From: Deefgea chitinilytica
GTDB taxonomy: Bacteria; Pseudomonadota; Gammaproteobacteria; Burkholderiales; Chitinibacteraceae
Length of the DNA stretch: 64,000 nt
Direction: 5' to 3'
Assembly (NCBI RefSeq): GCF_016881405.1
Contig: NZ_WOFE01000002.1
Span: 186,001 to 250,000 of the forward strand
Shown here in pieces: positions 17,158 through 27,093 of the stretch; position 1 is the first letter of the stretch, and each line of letters begins with the position of its first letter. The notes beneath the pieces were generated by a model that was given only the letters and a program-made list of their open reading frames with translations, was not told where the DNA came from and did no database searches. Position numbers and translations under genes: made by a program.

Positions 17158-18597
17158 TTAACGCGAAGCCGTGCCGACTTGAACAATACGCATGGTATTG
17201 GCACCAGAACCAACCGCAGCTTTATGTACGCCCAAGGTTACAACTAATTTGTCACCAGGAACAACCACACCAGCGCGCAATAGTTCAAGTTGTGCGTACG
17301 CCAATTGCTCTTCACGATCAGCGCCGATTTTGGCATCAATCAAAATTGGACGAACGTGACGGAACAAGGCCAATTTGCGATAGGTATTGAGTTCTTGCGT
17401 AAACACATAGATAGGTACACCAGTGTTATAGCGAGACAACCACAACGCTGAAGCGCCAGAATGTGAAATGCACACAATCGCTTTGATTGGCAATTTGCTA
17501 GCGGCATACAGGGCTGACATCGCCACAGCTTCGTCGATTTTGGTAAAGTCAGTCACTTTATCAAATTCAGCTTCTACCTTGCTTTCGCCAGAGCGCTCAG
17601 CTTCTAGGCAAGTACGTGCCATGGCTTGTACTGCTTCGAGTGGGTATTTACCTGCTGCAGATTCAGCAGACAACATTACCGCATCAGTACCATCCAATAC
17701 CGCATTGGCACAATCGGAAACTTCTGCGCGCGTTGGCACTGGGCTTTCGATCATTGATTCCATCATTTGCGTCGCAGTGATGGTCAATTTGTGCATTTTG
17801 CGCGCCATTTTGATCATGCGCTTTTGCAATGCAGGCACAGTGGCATCACCGACTTCAACCGCCAAGTCACCACGTGCCACCATGATGCCTTCGGAAGCCG
17901 CGAGAATTTCTTCCAAATTAGCAATCGCTTCAGTGCGTTCAATCTTGGCAATCAAACCGCCGTGACCACCCGCAGCGCGCAATAAAGTGCGTGCCATATA
18001 CATATCAGCAGCTGATTTCGGGAATGATACGGCGATGTAATCGGCTTGCAATGCCGCTGCCGTTTTAATGTCTTCCATGTCTTTGGCAGTCAACGCCGGC
18101 GCCGTCAAACCGCCACCTTTACGATTGATACCTTTATTGTTCGACAGTACGCCACCCATCGTCACCGTCGTGAACACTTTCGCGCCAACGACAGAATCAA
18201 CGATCAATTGAATTTTGCCGTCATCAAGCAACAACTCAACGCCTGGCTCAACATCGTTTGGCAATTCTTTGTAATCCAGACCCACAGTGTCTTGGTTACC
18301 CAATTCGCATTCCGCGTCCAAAATAAATTTGGCGCCTTTTTTCAATTCGATTTTGTTTTTTTCAAACTTGCCAACACGGATTTTCGGTCCTTGCAAGTCA
18401 GCCAACACCGCAACCGATTTGCCTAATTTGGCGGCAATTGAGCGAACCAAAGCGGCGCGATCGGTATGATCTTGCGCGGTACCATGTGAAAAATTCAAAC
18501 GTACCGTATTCACACCGGCAGCAATCAGGCTTTCGAGCACCGCTGGATCATTCGACGCTGGGCCGAGAGTTGCTACAATTTTTGTACCGCATTGCAT
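17158..18597 (-). CDS. pyk: Pyruvate kinase
   Basis: The protein has 479 residues, typical of bacterial pyruvate kinase, which converts phosphoenolpyruvate and ADP to pyruvate and ATP. Motifs: TKIVATLGPAS at 5-15, RLNFSHG at about 33-39, the active-site segment IAKIERTEAIANLEEI at about 215-230 with catalytic Lys, and MVARGDLAVE at about 240-249. C-terminal allosteric domain present. Sequence alone does not separate PykA from PykF type. It is transcribed alone, with a GC-rich terminator immediately downstream. Confidence 0.95.
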   Translation of the reverse strand: MQCGTKIVATLGPASNDPAVLESLIAAGVNTVRLNFSHGTAQDHTDRAALVRSIAAKLGKSVAVLADLQGPKIRVGKFEKNKIELKKGAKFILDAECELGNQDTVGLDYKELPNDVEPGVELLLDDGKIQLIVDSVVGAKVFTTVTMGGVLSNNKGINRKGGGLTAPALTAKDMEDIKTAAALQADYIAVSFPKSAADMYMARTLLRAAGGHGGLIAKIERTEAIANLEEILAASEGIMVARGDLAVEVGDATVPALQKRMIKMARKMHKLTITATQMMESMIESPVPTRAEVSDCANAVLDGTDAVMLSAESAAGKYPLEAVQAMARTCLEAERSGESKVEAEFDKVTDFTKIDEAVAMSALYAASKLPIKAIVCISHSGASALWLSRYNTGVPIYVFTQELNTYRKLALFRHVRPILIDAKIGADREEQLAYAQLELLRAGVVVPGDKLVVTLGVHKAAVGSGANTMRIVQVGTASR

Positions 18598-18765
18598 ACT
18601 TTAAATCTCCAATCAATGGCAAAAAAAACTTAGGCCAACAATACGCGGGTCAAGCCCGCTTTAACATGATAAAAAACAGTAAATCCTGAAATGAAATCAA
18701 TTATTTTGCAGCGAAAAGATACATGTTTACACAAGAACTCTAAGAAGCCAAAAATACACCACCCA

Positions 18766-18812
18766 TGTATTAACACATGCGCGTTACAGTAATATGCCTA
18801 CAATGATATACC
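18766..18812. repeat. 47-nt palindromic repeat, copy 3
   Basis: Left end TGTATTAAC, right end GATATACC, exactly 47 nt, with GCCTACA at the family position on the right. Arms are poorly paired in this copy. It ends 26 nt from the mltF stop codon. Confidence 0.6.
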
Positions 18813-18838
18813 CCTAATGGCTTTCAAACCACTAAACG

Positions 18839-20269
18839 CTATTTTTTTGCGCTCACGCCACTTGCCCGTTTCGCCGCGGTTTTCTCCGCCGATTGATAAG
18901 CCAAGTAAAACCGATTCACCGTCGACACATAATCAACCATGCCTTTACTCACATGATTTAACGCTACTTTTTCTACATTCCCAACCCATACATTCGGATC
19001 TAATCCCTGTGCTTTCGCCCGACTCCGAATCTGCTGTAAACGCCCTTCTCCGGCGTTGTAGGCGGCAATCATAAAATAAAGTTGATTGTCTTCAGTGATG
19101 CCCTGTTGACTGTACATTTTTCTTAAGTACGCTAAATATTTCGCCGCAGCGGTGATATTACCTTCGTTGCCATGCGGATCGCTCACCCCCATCGCGCGCG
19201 CCGTTGAGGGATTAATTTGCATCACCCCTGTTGGGCCATTTTTACGAACTACAGGATTTAACTTTGATTCTTTTTGCCCTATCGCAGCAAGCAACATCCA
19301 GTCCAAATTATTAGCCGCGGCAATCGATTGAAACATCGGCACAAAAAATCCCAACTTATCCAACGGTGCAATCGCTTCAGAACGTGCTGCTTTCGCGTCT
19401 TGCGCTAAGTAGCGTTGCGTCAGGCTGATCGCCTTTTCCATCGGCATTTTTTTACTTGCCACATAGCGATTAATCAGCGTCAACAATCCCTCATCGCTTG
19501 GGCGAACCGCCCACGTTAATGGCACTTTTTCATTCAGACAACTGCCAATTTGCAGAGACTTAAACCGCGGTGCCCATAGATTTAAAATCGTTTTACTCGC
19601 CAAGGTGTAATTGGCTTGACCAGAATTGATCTCAGCCAACTGCGTTTCGACAGAGCTACCAAGTGGCGGCTCTTCCAAAGTGATTTTCAGATCAGGATGA
19701 GCGTCCAGTAAACGCCGCCCCATGCTGGCGGAACTCAGCACCAATGGCTGCTCGGCCAGATCCTCCAAACGACGGATTGTGCCCTCTTTGGGGCCAACCA
19801 GACACCACTGATCGAATGCATAGGGTTCAGAGAATGACACAATCGAGCGTGCGCCCTCAGTCAAAGGCATCAAACCGGCGGCAATGTCACCCTTGCCCGC
19901 CAATAAAGCGGGAATCAGCTCACCCGACTCAATCGGGATAAATTGCAATCGAATCGGCGGTAATCCCTTCGCACGATTGCGGTTGAGTTCTGACTCAAGC
20001 CCGCTAAGCAAAGCATACTCAAGACCATGCGGACGACCATCTTTTAAAAAATAGGTCGACGCACCTAAGCCCACCAGTACCCGAATTCGGTGCGGTGGAT
20101 TTTCTGTATCGAATTCGCCCGCTTCGGCTAAAGCACTGCTGGCTTTCAGCGCAGGATGGGTGCTTTTTGCTTGTGCGGCATCGATTTTGACTGGTTTTGC
20201 GCTCGGTTTCTTCGCCCAAGAAATGGCGGAAATACACGCAAAAATAAGGCACAGGGCGATCTGTTTCAT
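18839..20269 (-). CDS. mltF: MltF-like membrane-bound lytic murein transglycosylase
   Basis: The protein has 476 residues. A signal peptide (about 1-19, MKQIALCLIFACISAISWA) is followed by a solute-binding family 3 domain (about 60-290) and a C-terminal SLT lysozyme-like domain (about 310-465). The catalytic Glu is in AIGQKESKLNP; GVMQINPSTARAMG and AAYNAGEGRLQQI are standard SLT motifs. MltF cleaves peptidoglycan glycan strands to 1,6-anhydromuropeptides; its solute-binding domain modulates activity. There is no lipobox Cys at the signal-peptide end, so it may be soluble periplasmic. The gene faces away from uup. Confidence 0.93.
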   Translation of the reverse strand: MKQIALCLIFACISAISWAKKPSAKPVKIDAAQAKSTHPALKASSALAEAGEFDTENPPHRIRVLVGLGASTYFLKDGRPHGLEYALLSGLESELNRNRAKGLPPIRLQFIPIESGELIPALLAGKGDIAAGLMPLTEGARSIVSFSEPYAFDQWCLVGPKEGTIRRLEDLAEQPLVLSSASMGRRLLDAHPDLKITLEEPPLGSSVETQLAEINSGQANYTLASKTILNLWAPRFKSLQIGSCLNEKVPLTWAVRPSDEGLLTLINRYVASKKMPMEKAISLTQRYLAQDAKAARSEAIAPLDKLGFFVPMFQSIAAANNLDWMLLAAIGQKESKLNPVVRKNGPTGVMQINPSTARAMGVSDPHGNEGNITAAAKYLAYLRKMYSQQGITEDNQLYFMIAAYNAGEGRLQQIRSRAKAQGLDPNVWVGNVEKVALNHVSKGMVDYVSTVNRFYLAYQSAEKTAAKRASGVSAKK

Positions 20270-20334
20270 CCTGCGGCTCCGTATGAGATGGTCATGATTC
20301 TAATCGCTAACGTGCTCAATACCCAACACACCCG

Positions 20335-20340
20335 TATAAT
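20335..20340 (+). promoter_or_regulatory. -10 element of uup
   Basis: Perfect TATAAT 32 nt upstream of the uup start. The -35 region has no good match, so it may need an activator or a different spacing. Confidence 0.35.
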
Positions 20341-20372
20341 CGCGGCTTAAATTGCAAATTAAAGAGTCTGTT

Positions 20373-22262
20373 ATGCCTTTGTTACTGGTTGAAAATGCCC
20401 ACCTCGCCTTTGGTCACTGGCCGCTGCTCGACGGCGCAGCCTTGGTGTTAGAGCCAGGAGAACGAGTGGGTTTGATTGGCCGTAATGGCGCAGGCAAGTC
20501 GTCTTTACTGAAAGCAATTGCCGGTGTGCAAAAGCTGGACGAAGGCACAATTCGTTTTGTAGACAACGCTAAAATGGCTTTTGTTCCACAAGAGCCAATG
20601 CTCAATCCAGAACATACGGTGTTTGAAGCCGTCGCCGAAGGTCTTGGCAATATTCGCCAAATTTTGCTCGATTACCACAATGCACTCGACCACCTTGATG
20701 ACACCCAAGAGAGTCTAGATCGTCTGACCGAGATCCAGCATGAACTAGAAAGCCAAGATGGCTGGCGTCTTGATTCATTGATCTCAACCACCATGTCGCA
20801 GCTTAGCTTGCCAGCGGACACGCTGATCTCTGCTTTATCAGGTGGCTGGAAAAAACGCGTTGCCATCGCGCGCGCCTTAGTCACTGAGCCACAAGTGCTA
20901 CTGCTGGATGAACCCACCAATCATTTAGACGTTAGCGCGATTGAATGGCTAGAAAGTATGTTAAAAGCCTTCGCTGGCAGCGTTTTGTTTATTACGCATG
21001 ATCGACGTTTTTTGGATAACGTTAGCAATCGGATTATTGAACTTGATCGTGGCAATATCACCAGCTTCACTGGCAACTTTGCCGCTTATGAAGCAAAAAA
21101 AGAAGAACTGATTGCCCAAGAAGAAGTCAACAATAAAAAATTCGATAAAGATCTGGCCGCAGAAGAAGTATGGATTCGTCAAGGCATCAAAGCCCGCCGC
21201 ACCCGCAACGAAGGCCGGGTTCGTCGCCTTGAACAATTACGCCGCGAACGCTCGGAGCGCCGTGAGCGACTGGGAAAAGTCGAGTTTCAAGTCGATTCTG
21301 GTGATCGTAGCGGTAAAATTGTGGCGGAACTCGAGAACGTCAGCAAAGCTTACGGTGACAAAGTGCTGATTAAAAACTTCAGCACGCGTATTTTACGTGG
21401 CGATAAAATCGGTTTAATCGGACCGAATGGTGCCGGAAAAACCACGCTGCTGAAAATGATTTTAGGCGAACTGGAGCCCGATACAGGCACAGTCAAAGCA
21501 GGTACTAAAATTCAAGTGGCCTACTTTGACCAATTTCGTGAGCAACTGGATGAAGAAAAATCAGTGGCTGACTCGGTTAGTCAAGGCGACGACTTTGTCG
21601 AGATCGGCGGCCAGCGCAAACATATCATGGGCTATTTGGAACAATTTTTGTTCCCTGCCGAACGCGCACGCAGCCCAGTCAAATCACTATCAGGTGGTGA
21701 GCGCAATCGCTTACTGCTCGCCCGACTGTTTACCCGTCCAGCCAACGTCTTGGTGCTTGACGAGCCAACGAATGATCTCGATATTGATACGCTCGAATTG
21801 CTAGAACAATTGCTCGATGAGTATCAAGGTACGGTGTTCTTAGTAAGCCATGACCGAGCTTTTTTGGATAATGTGGTAACACAAACCATCGTCTTTGAAC
21901 CCAATGGACAAATCATCGAAAACGTCGGCGGTTATCAAGATTGGATTGAAGCGAAAGACCGGATGCTAGCCAGCCGCGCAGAACCCAGCAAAACCGCCCC
22001 CACCAAGGACAGCAAGCCTGTTGAACGAGTAAAACCGCAAAAAAACAAACTAAGCTTTAATGAAACGCGAGAATTAGAAAATCTACCCAAAGTAATTGCC
22101 CAATTAGAGCAAGAACAAGCACAATTGCAACAATCTTTGCTTGATTCGGCGATTTATCGTGATTCTGCTGATAAAGCCAAAGCAATGCAGGCTAGAATCG
22201 ACGAAATCGATACCTTGCTCCTCGAAAAAATGGAACGCTGGGAAGAATTAGAGGCCAAATAA
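20373..22262 (+). CDS. uup: ABC-F ATPase, Uup type
   Basis: The protein has 629 residues with two ABC ATPase domains in one chain and no transmembrane domain, typical of ABC-F proteins acting on ribosomes. Domain 1 has Walker A GRNGAGKSS and signature SGGWKKRVAIAR; domain 2 has GPNGAGKTT and SGGERNRLLLAR. They are joined by a basic linker near RQGIKARRTRNEGRVRRL. A C-terminal coiled coil (about 560-625), characteristic of Uup, is present. Uup is linked to ribosome function and tolerance of transposon excision. The frame extends to TTG 20352, but ATG 20373 (preceded by AAAGAG) matches the family start. Confidence 0.92.
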   Translation: MPLLLVENAHLAFGHWPLLDGAALVLEPGERVGLIGRNGAGKSSLLKAIAGVQKLDEGTIRFVDNAKMAFVPQEPMLNPEHTVFEAVAEGLGNIRQILLDYHNALDHLDDTQESLDRLTEIQHELESQDGWRLDSLISTTMSQLSLPADTLISALSGGWKKRVAIARALVTEPQVLLLDEPTNHLDVSAIEWLESMLKAFAGSVLFITHDRRFLDNVSNRIIELDRGNITSFTGNFAAYEAKKEELIAQEEVNNKKFDKDLAAEEVWIRQGIKARRTRNEGRVRRLEQLRRERSERRERLGKVEFQVDSGDRSGKIVAELENVSKAYGDKVLIKNFSTRILRGDKIGLIGPNGAGKTTLLKMILGELEPDTGTVKAGTKIQVAYFDQFREQLDEEKSVADSVSQGDDFVEIGGQRKHIMGYLEQFLFPAERARSPVKSLSGGERNRLLLARLFTRPANVLVLDEPTNDLDIDTLELLEQLLDEYQGTVFLVSHDRAFLDNVVTQTIVFEPNGQIIENVGGYQDWIEAKDRMLASRAEPSKTAPTKDSKPVERVKPQKNKLSFNETRELENLPKVIAQLEQEQAQLQQSLLDSAIYRDSADKAKAMQARIDEIDTLLLEKMERWEELEAK

Positions 22263-22267
22263 ACAGC

Positions 22268-25171
22268 ATGCTGAAGTTGTTACGTCCAAAGCAATTAGCC
22301 AAAAAAACCAATCACAATACACTTCGCGTATTGCGTATTGGTTTATTGGCTTTCTATGGCGTCACCGTACTACTCGTGCTACTGACCTTAACTTGGATCA
22401 CCATCCGCGACTACCATCAAACGATGCAAGAGGCAGAAAAATACAATCTGTCTCTGGCTCGCTCTTTAGATGAGAACGCCACTCGCGCGTATGTCTCAAC
22501 CGAACAAGCAATGCAAAACATCATCGAAGACATTGAGCGCCAAGGTGGTGTAGAAAAATCTGATGAATATGTGATGCACTTGCTGCTCAAAGATAAAGTG
22601 CGTTTAACCCCGCAAATTCGCGGCATTATTACAATAGCCCCCAATGGCGTACTTCATAGCCACGGATTGGAATACCCTGTTCGCAAAGTCTCACTATCAG
22701 ACCGTAGTTATTTCGCCTATCACCGAGATTTTGATTCAACACGACAATACATCAATGAACCGATTCTTTCTCGTACCGATGGTAAATGGTTACTCCCGAT
22801 CACCCGTAGGATCAATTTACCAAATGGCGAATTTGGTGGGGTAGTCCTATCGGGGATGGAGCCCACTTACTTCCTAAAATTTTATGACTCGCTACAACTC
22901 CCACAAGGAATGAAGGTTGAGTTATTGCGCAGCGATGGGATTATCCTAGTCAATTATCCATTTAATGAAAGCAAATTGGGCTTAAATGTTCGCAATAATG
23001 ACCCATTATTTTTTGAGCAGCTCCGTTTAAAACGCAGCAGTACTTTTATTCAAAATGAAAATGGTGAAAAGCTAGTTACTTTTATTGTTAATCAAAGTGA
23101 TAACCCACTGATTATTCGCTTGTCGTACGATGTTGATTCAATTCTCGCGTCATTTAAATCACAAACCCATGTCCGAATTGCGCTCGCTGCCGCACTGATG
23201 TTAGTCATTTCGATTCTAACATTTATATTAATGCGGCAAATTAAGCGTGCCGAAGAAACAGAAGCGCGTCTGCATTTGACTCAATTTACTGTCGATGAAT
23301 CACCTGATATGACGCTATGGTGTGATGAAACAGGCAAGATCACTTATGTAAATAAAAGCATGGTCAAACAATCTGCCTATGAGACAGAAGAAATCGATCA
23401 ACTCAGTTTCACCGATTTATTCACTGAAATTACATCAGATGAATGGCAAAAACTCTTACTACAATTACAAGAAAACAAGCCAACTAGTTTTGAAGGTTTG
23501 CTCAAAAACGCTTTGGGTAAAATCATTCCGATTGAAATTTCATTATCTCGAATTCAATTTCAAAATCAGTTTTATATTTGCTGTACGGCGCGAGACATTT
23601 CCTCTCGTCGTGAAGCTGAGCAAGAATTGCGCCGCCATCGCGACCATCTACAAGAAATGGTCATGGAACGTACCGCCGAAATACGCACGGTGCTAGATGC
23701 CAGCCCACTCGCGATTATGCTATCCATGCGTGGCGTAATTCGGCTCGTCAACCCCGCTTTTGAACTACTGTTTGCTTACGCCGCGAGCGATATTATTGGT
23801 TTACCCACACACCAAATTTTCTCATCTACCGAACGATTTAGTGAAACCAGCCAAATCATTTGGAGCAAAATTGCCAGCGGTGGCGTGTACCGAGGAGAAG
23901 CAGAGCTTTATCGCCGCGATCATTCACCATTTTGGGCAATGATCTATGCCAAAGCCCTAGTCCCCGGCGATATGTCAAAAGGCCTGATTGCAGTGATTGA
24001 AGACATCACATCTCAGCGGATTGCAGCACAAGCACTACGCCAATCTGAGCGCCTAAATCGCACGATTATTGATCAAACAGCGGATGGCTTTTTACTCATT
24101 GATGCGGGGCTGCGTATTTGCGATGTCAACCGCTCATTTACCCGCCTTCTGGGCTTTACCCGCGAAAATCTAATTGGCCGCCGCCCAGAAGAGCTCTGGC
24201 CAGATAATGCGGCGCGGATTTTTCCAAGCAATCTGTCTGAATTGATTGACAAACCACAAGCCCCTATCGATTTAGAGTTAAATAATGTCGACGGAAAAAG
24301 TCATCCATTCTTGGTTAATAGTGGTGTAGTGCTGGATGATCAACATTCAATTGAACACGCCTATGCTTTCTTTACCGACATTACGGTACTCAAAAAAATT
24401 GAAGCACATTTAGTCGAAGCCAAAGAAGCGGCTGAAAGTGCGAATTACGCAAAATCATCATTCCTTGCCAATATGTCGCATGAATTGCGCACGCCGATGC
24501 ATGCAATTCTATCATTTTCTGAAATGGGTTTAGGCAAGACCCAAAATCAGGAGATTGCAGAAAATGTTAATTTATACCGCTATTACGAACGCATTAATGC
24601 CTCTGGAAAACGATTATTAGTATTGCTCAACGATTTACTCGATATGTCACGGCTAGAAGCCAATAAAATGACATATGACAAAGCCAGTTATAGTTTGCAG
24701 CAAGTTGCCCGCTTGGCATGTAATGAAATCAGTTCACTCATTAATAGCAAGCAATTACAATTAAACATTCAAGAACCCGAATTTGAATCAAGCGCAAATT
24801 TTGACAAAGCCCGCTTAACTCAAGTACTAGTGAACTTATTATCAAACGCAATTAAATTCAGCCCAGTTGGCGGTATGATTGATATTCACTTTATCAACTC
24901 AGCCAAACTCAAAGATGGCCAAGCTGCAATTGGCATCAGCGTACGCGATTACGGCCCCGGCATTCCAGAGGAAGAACTCGAGTATATCTTTGATAAATTC
25001 ATTCAAAGTACCCGCATCCGCAACGGTGGCGGTACAGGACTAGGACTCGCGATTAGCCGCCAGATTATCAATGATCATCAAGGGCAAATTGTGGCCGAGA
25101 ATCACCCGGAAGGCGGAGCTATCTTTACTGTATTACTCCCCTGCGAAAGCAACGCTCTTGATGGTGCTTAA
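22268..25171 (+). CDS. Membrane sensor histidine kinase, dCache-PAS-PAS-PAS-HisKA-HATPase
   Basis: The protein has 967 residues. A membrane helix (about 27-47) starts a periplasmic double-Cache-type sensor region (about 50-295), and the second helix is at about 303-325. Three PAS domains follow (about 335-455, 475-590, 600-715), then HisKA with the phosphorylated His in LANMSHELRTPMHA and HATPase with VLVNLLSNAIKFSP, DYGPGIPEEE and GGGTGLGLAIS. There is no receiver or HPt, so a separate response regulator is needed; none is adjacent. Only 5 nt separate it from uup, suggesting co-transcription with a translation factor. Ligand unknown; Cache domains typically bind amino or organic acids. Confidence 0.9.
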   Translation: MLKLLRPKQLAKKTNHNTLRVLRIGLLAFYGVTVLLVLLTLTWITIRDYHQTMQEAEKYNLSLARSLDENATRAYVSTEQAMQNIIEDIERQGGVEKSDEYVMHLLLKDKVRLTPQIRGIITIAPNGVLHSHGLEYPVRKVSLSDRSYFAYHRDFDSTRQYINEPILSRTDGKWLLPITRRINLPNGEFGGVVLSGMEPTYFLKFYDSLQLPQGMKVELLRSDGIILVNYPFNESKLGLNVRNNDPLFFEQLRLKRSSTFIQNENGEKLVTFIVNQSDNPLIIRLSYDVDSILASFKSQTHVRIALAAALMLVISILTFILMRQIKRAEETEARLHLTQFTVDESPDMTLWCDETGKITYVNKSMVKQSAYETEEIDQLSFTDLFTEITSDEWQKLLLQLQENKPTSFEGLLKNALGKIIPIEISLSRIQFQNQFYICCTARDISSRREAEQELRRHRDHLQEMVMERTAEIRTVLDASPLAIMLSMRGVIRLVNPAFELLFAYAASDIIGLPTHQIFSSTERFSETSQIIWSKIASGGVYRGEAELYRRDHSPFWAMIYAKALVPGDMSKGLIAVIEDITSQRIAAQALRQSERLNRTIIDQTADGFLLIDAGLRICDVNRSFTRLLGFTRENLIGRRPEELWPDNAARIFPSNLSELIDKPQAPIDLELNNVDGKSHPFLVNSGVVLDDQHSIEHAYAFFTDITVLKKIEAHLVEAKEAAESANYAKSSFLANMSHELRTPMHAILSFSEMGLGKTQNQEIAENVNLYRYYERINASGKRLLVLLNDLLDMSRLEANKMTYDKASYSLQQVARLACNEISSLINSKQLQLNIQEPEFESSANFDKARLTQVLVNLLSNAIKFSPVGGMIDIHFINSAKLKDGQAAIGISVRDYGPGIPEEELEYIFDKFIQSTRIRNGGGTGLGLAISRQIINDHQGQIVAENHPEGGAIFTVLLPCESNALDGA

Positions 25172-25294
25172 ATTAAAAGCGCGCTGTTTTGACCAATCGG
25201 CAATTCACTCAGTCTATTCGTAATAGCGTTTATGGTTTTGCTTCGCGCGACAATCGCGTAGAATTGAGTGTTTTTCCCCTTTGACATCAATACC

Positions 25295-26884
25295 ATGCCG
25301 GATATCATCAGTGAAGTGGCGCGCCGCCGTACTTTCGCCATCGTCTCCCACCCCGACGCGGGTAAAACCACCCTCACTGAAAAACTGCTCTATTTTTCAG
25401 GCACGATTCAAGCTGCTGGTACGGTAAAAGGTAAAAAAGGCGGTAAGTTCGCCACCTCGGACTGGATGGACATCGAAAAGCAACGGGGTATTTCGGTTGC
25501 TTCATCGGTGATGCAGTTTGATTACCGCGATCACGTCGTCAATCTACTGGACACCCCAGGTCACCAAGACTTCTCGGAAGACACTTACCGCGTGTTGACC
25601 GCGGTCGACTCGGCCTTGATGGTGATTGACGCGGCCAAGGGTGTAGAAGCGCAAACGATCAAGCTACTCAACGTCTGCCGCATGCGCCACACGCCAATCA
25701 TCACCTTCATGAACAAGTACGACCGTGAAGTACGAGATTCGCTGGAGCTGCTCGACGAAGTCGAAAGCGTACTCGAAATCCGCTGCGCGCCGATTACGTG
25801 GCCGGTGGGAATGGGTAAAACCTTCCGTGGTGTGTATCACATCCTCAAAGATGAAGTGATTATCTTCACGCCGGGCAAAGGCCCGCTCGACGAAGTCGAA
25901 ATCATCAAAGGGATTGATAACCCACGTCTGGATGAATTATTCCCGCTGGAAATCGACCAAACCCGCATGGAACTCGAGTTGGTTCGCGGTGCTTCGCATC
26001 CCTTCGTACTCGACGAATTCCTTGATGGCACACTCACACCGGTATTTTTCGGCTCGGCGATTAATAACTTCGGCATTCGCGAAATCTTGAATGCCTTGGT
26101 TGATTGGGCGCCACAGCCCTCAGACAGTGCTGCGATCCAACGCGCGGTATCACCAACCGAAGAAAAATTCTCGGCCTTTGTCTTCAAAATCCAAGCCAAT
26201 ATGGATCCAAAACACCGCGACCGTATTGCTTTTTTACGCGTATGTTCGGGCGAATTTACCCGTGGAATGAAGTTCAAACATTTGCGTCTGAACCGCGACA
26301 TCGCCGCCAATTCGGTAGTGACGTTTATGGCACAAGGTCGTGAGCAAGTAGAAGAAGCTTACGCTGGCGATATTATTGGTTTGCCTAATCATGGCAATAT
26401 CCAGATCGGCGACTCGTTCTCCGAAGGCGAATTGCTGTCATTCACCGGCATTCCCTACTTTGCGCCAGAAATGTTCCGTATCGTGCGAATCAAAAATCCG
26501 CTGAAAATTAAGCAATTGCAAAAAGGCTTGCAACAGCTCGGCGAAGAAGGTGCCGTGCAGGTATTCAAACCACTCAATGGCGGAGATCTAATTCTCGGAG
26601 CTGTAGGGGTATTGCAGTTTGAAGTTGTCGCATCAAGGCTGCTGAACGAATACGGTGTAGAAGCCATGTTTGAATCGACCACAATTTACACCGCACGCTG
26701 GGTGTCTTGTGATGACGCGAAAAAAATCGCTGATTTCGAAAAAAATCTGACGAATAATCTCGCGCGCGATGCAGCAAATAGCTTGGCCTACTTAGCGACT
26801 AGCCGTGTCAACCTTGATTTAACAATGGAACGTTGGCCCGAATTGCGTTTCCACGCTACGCGGGAACATGCTGTAACACTATAA
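25295..26884 (+). CDS. prfC: Peptide chain release factor 3
   Basis: The protein has 529 residues, the usual RF3 length. RF3 is a translational GTPase that releases RF1/RF2 from the ribosome after termination. GTPase motifs are clear: P-loop SHPDAGKTT at about 18-26, the switch II region [14 protein letters not shown], and NKYD for guanine specificity. The longer frame begins at TTG 25268, but ATG 25295 ([16 protein letters not shown]) matches the family. Upstream TAGAAT at about 25258 may be a -10 box. The gene is followed 2 nt after its stop by a 47-nt palindromic repeat with the strongest hairpin of that family. Confidence 0.95.
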   Translation: MPDIISEVARRRTFAIVSHPDAGKTTLTEKLLYFSGTIQAAGTVKGKKGGKFATSDWMDIEKQRGISVASSVMQFDYRDHVVNLLDTPGHQDFSEDTYRVLTAVDSALMVIDAAKGVEAQTIKLLNVCRMRHTPIITFMNKYDREVRDSLELLDEVESVLEIRCAPITWPVGMGKTFRGVYHILKDEVIIFTPGKGPLDEVEIIKGIDNPRLDELFPLEIDQTRMELELVRGASHPFVLDEFLDGTLTPVFFGSAINNFGIREILNALVDWAPQPSDSAAIQRAVSPTEEKFSAFVFKIQANMDPKHRDRIAFLRVCSGEFTRGMKFKHLRLNRDIAANSVVTFMAQGREQVEEAYAGDIIGLPNHGNIQIGDSFSEGELLSFTGIPYFAPEMFRIVRIKNPLKIKQLQKGLQQLGEEGAVQVFKPLNGGDLILGAVGVLQFEVVASRLLNEYGVEAMFESTTIYTARWVSCDDAKKIADFEKNLTNNLARDAANSLAYLATSRVNLDLTMERWPELRFHATREHAVTL

Positions 26885-26886
26885 TA

Positions 26887-26933
26887 GGTATATCTTTGGA
26901 TGCAGCTTTTTGTCTTAGCTGCATCCATATACC
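26887..26933. repeat. 47-nt palindromic repeat, copy 4 (strong hairpin)
   Basis: Ends GGTATAT / ATATACC (7 bp), then a 4-nt bulge (CTTT) and a perfect inner stem GGATGCAGCT / AGCTGCATCC (10 bp) around a 9-nt loop. It begins 2 nt after the prfC stop codon. The inner sequence differs from other copies while the pairing is retained. Confidence 0.78.
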
Positions 26934-27093
26934 CATACAAGAACAAACGTCTTTTCGCCGAAAAATTTCTGCTTACGCACATCGACCAGCTCCAATCAGT
27001 CGCAGAAATCCAATACCAAACCGCTTTTTCTGCAAGATAAGGTTGCCTAGCAGCTAAAATTCAGCAATCGAATCTCAACCGATAAAATCCGCT

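Noticed and set aside
17468-17965. 165-residue open frame opposite pyk
   Set aside because: It is antisense to a well-supported pyruvate kinase and is a frame shadow.
26887-26933. Calling the strong hairpin after prfC an ordinary intrinsic terminator
   Set aside because: No T run follows the stem, and length and ends match the repeat family.
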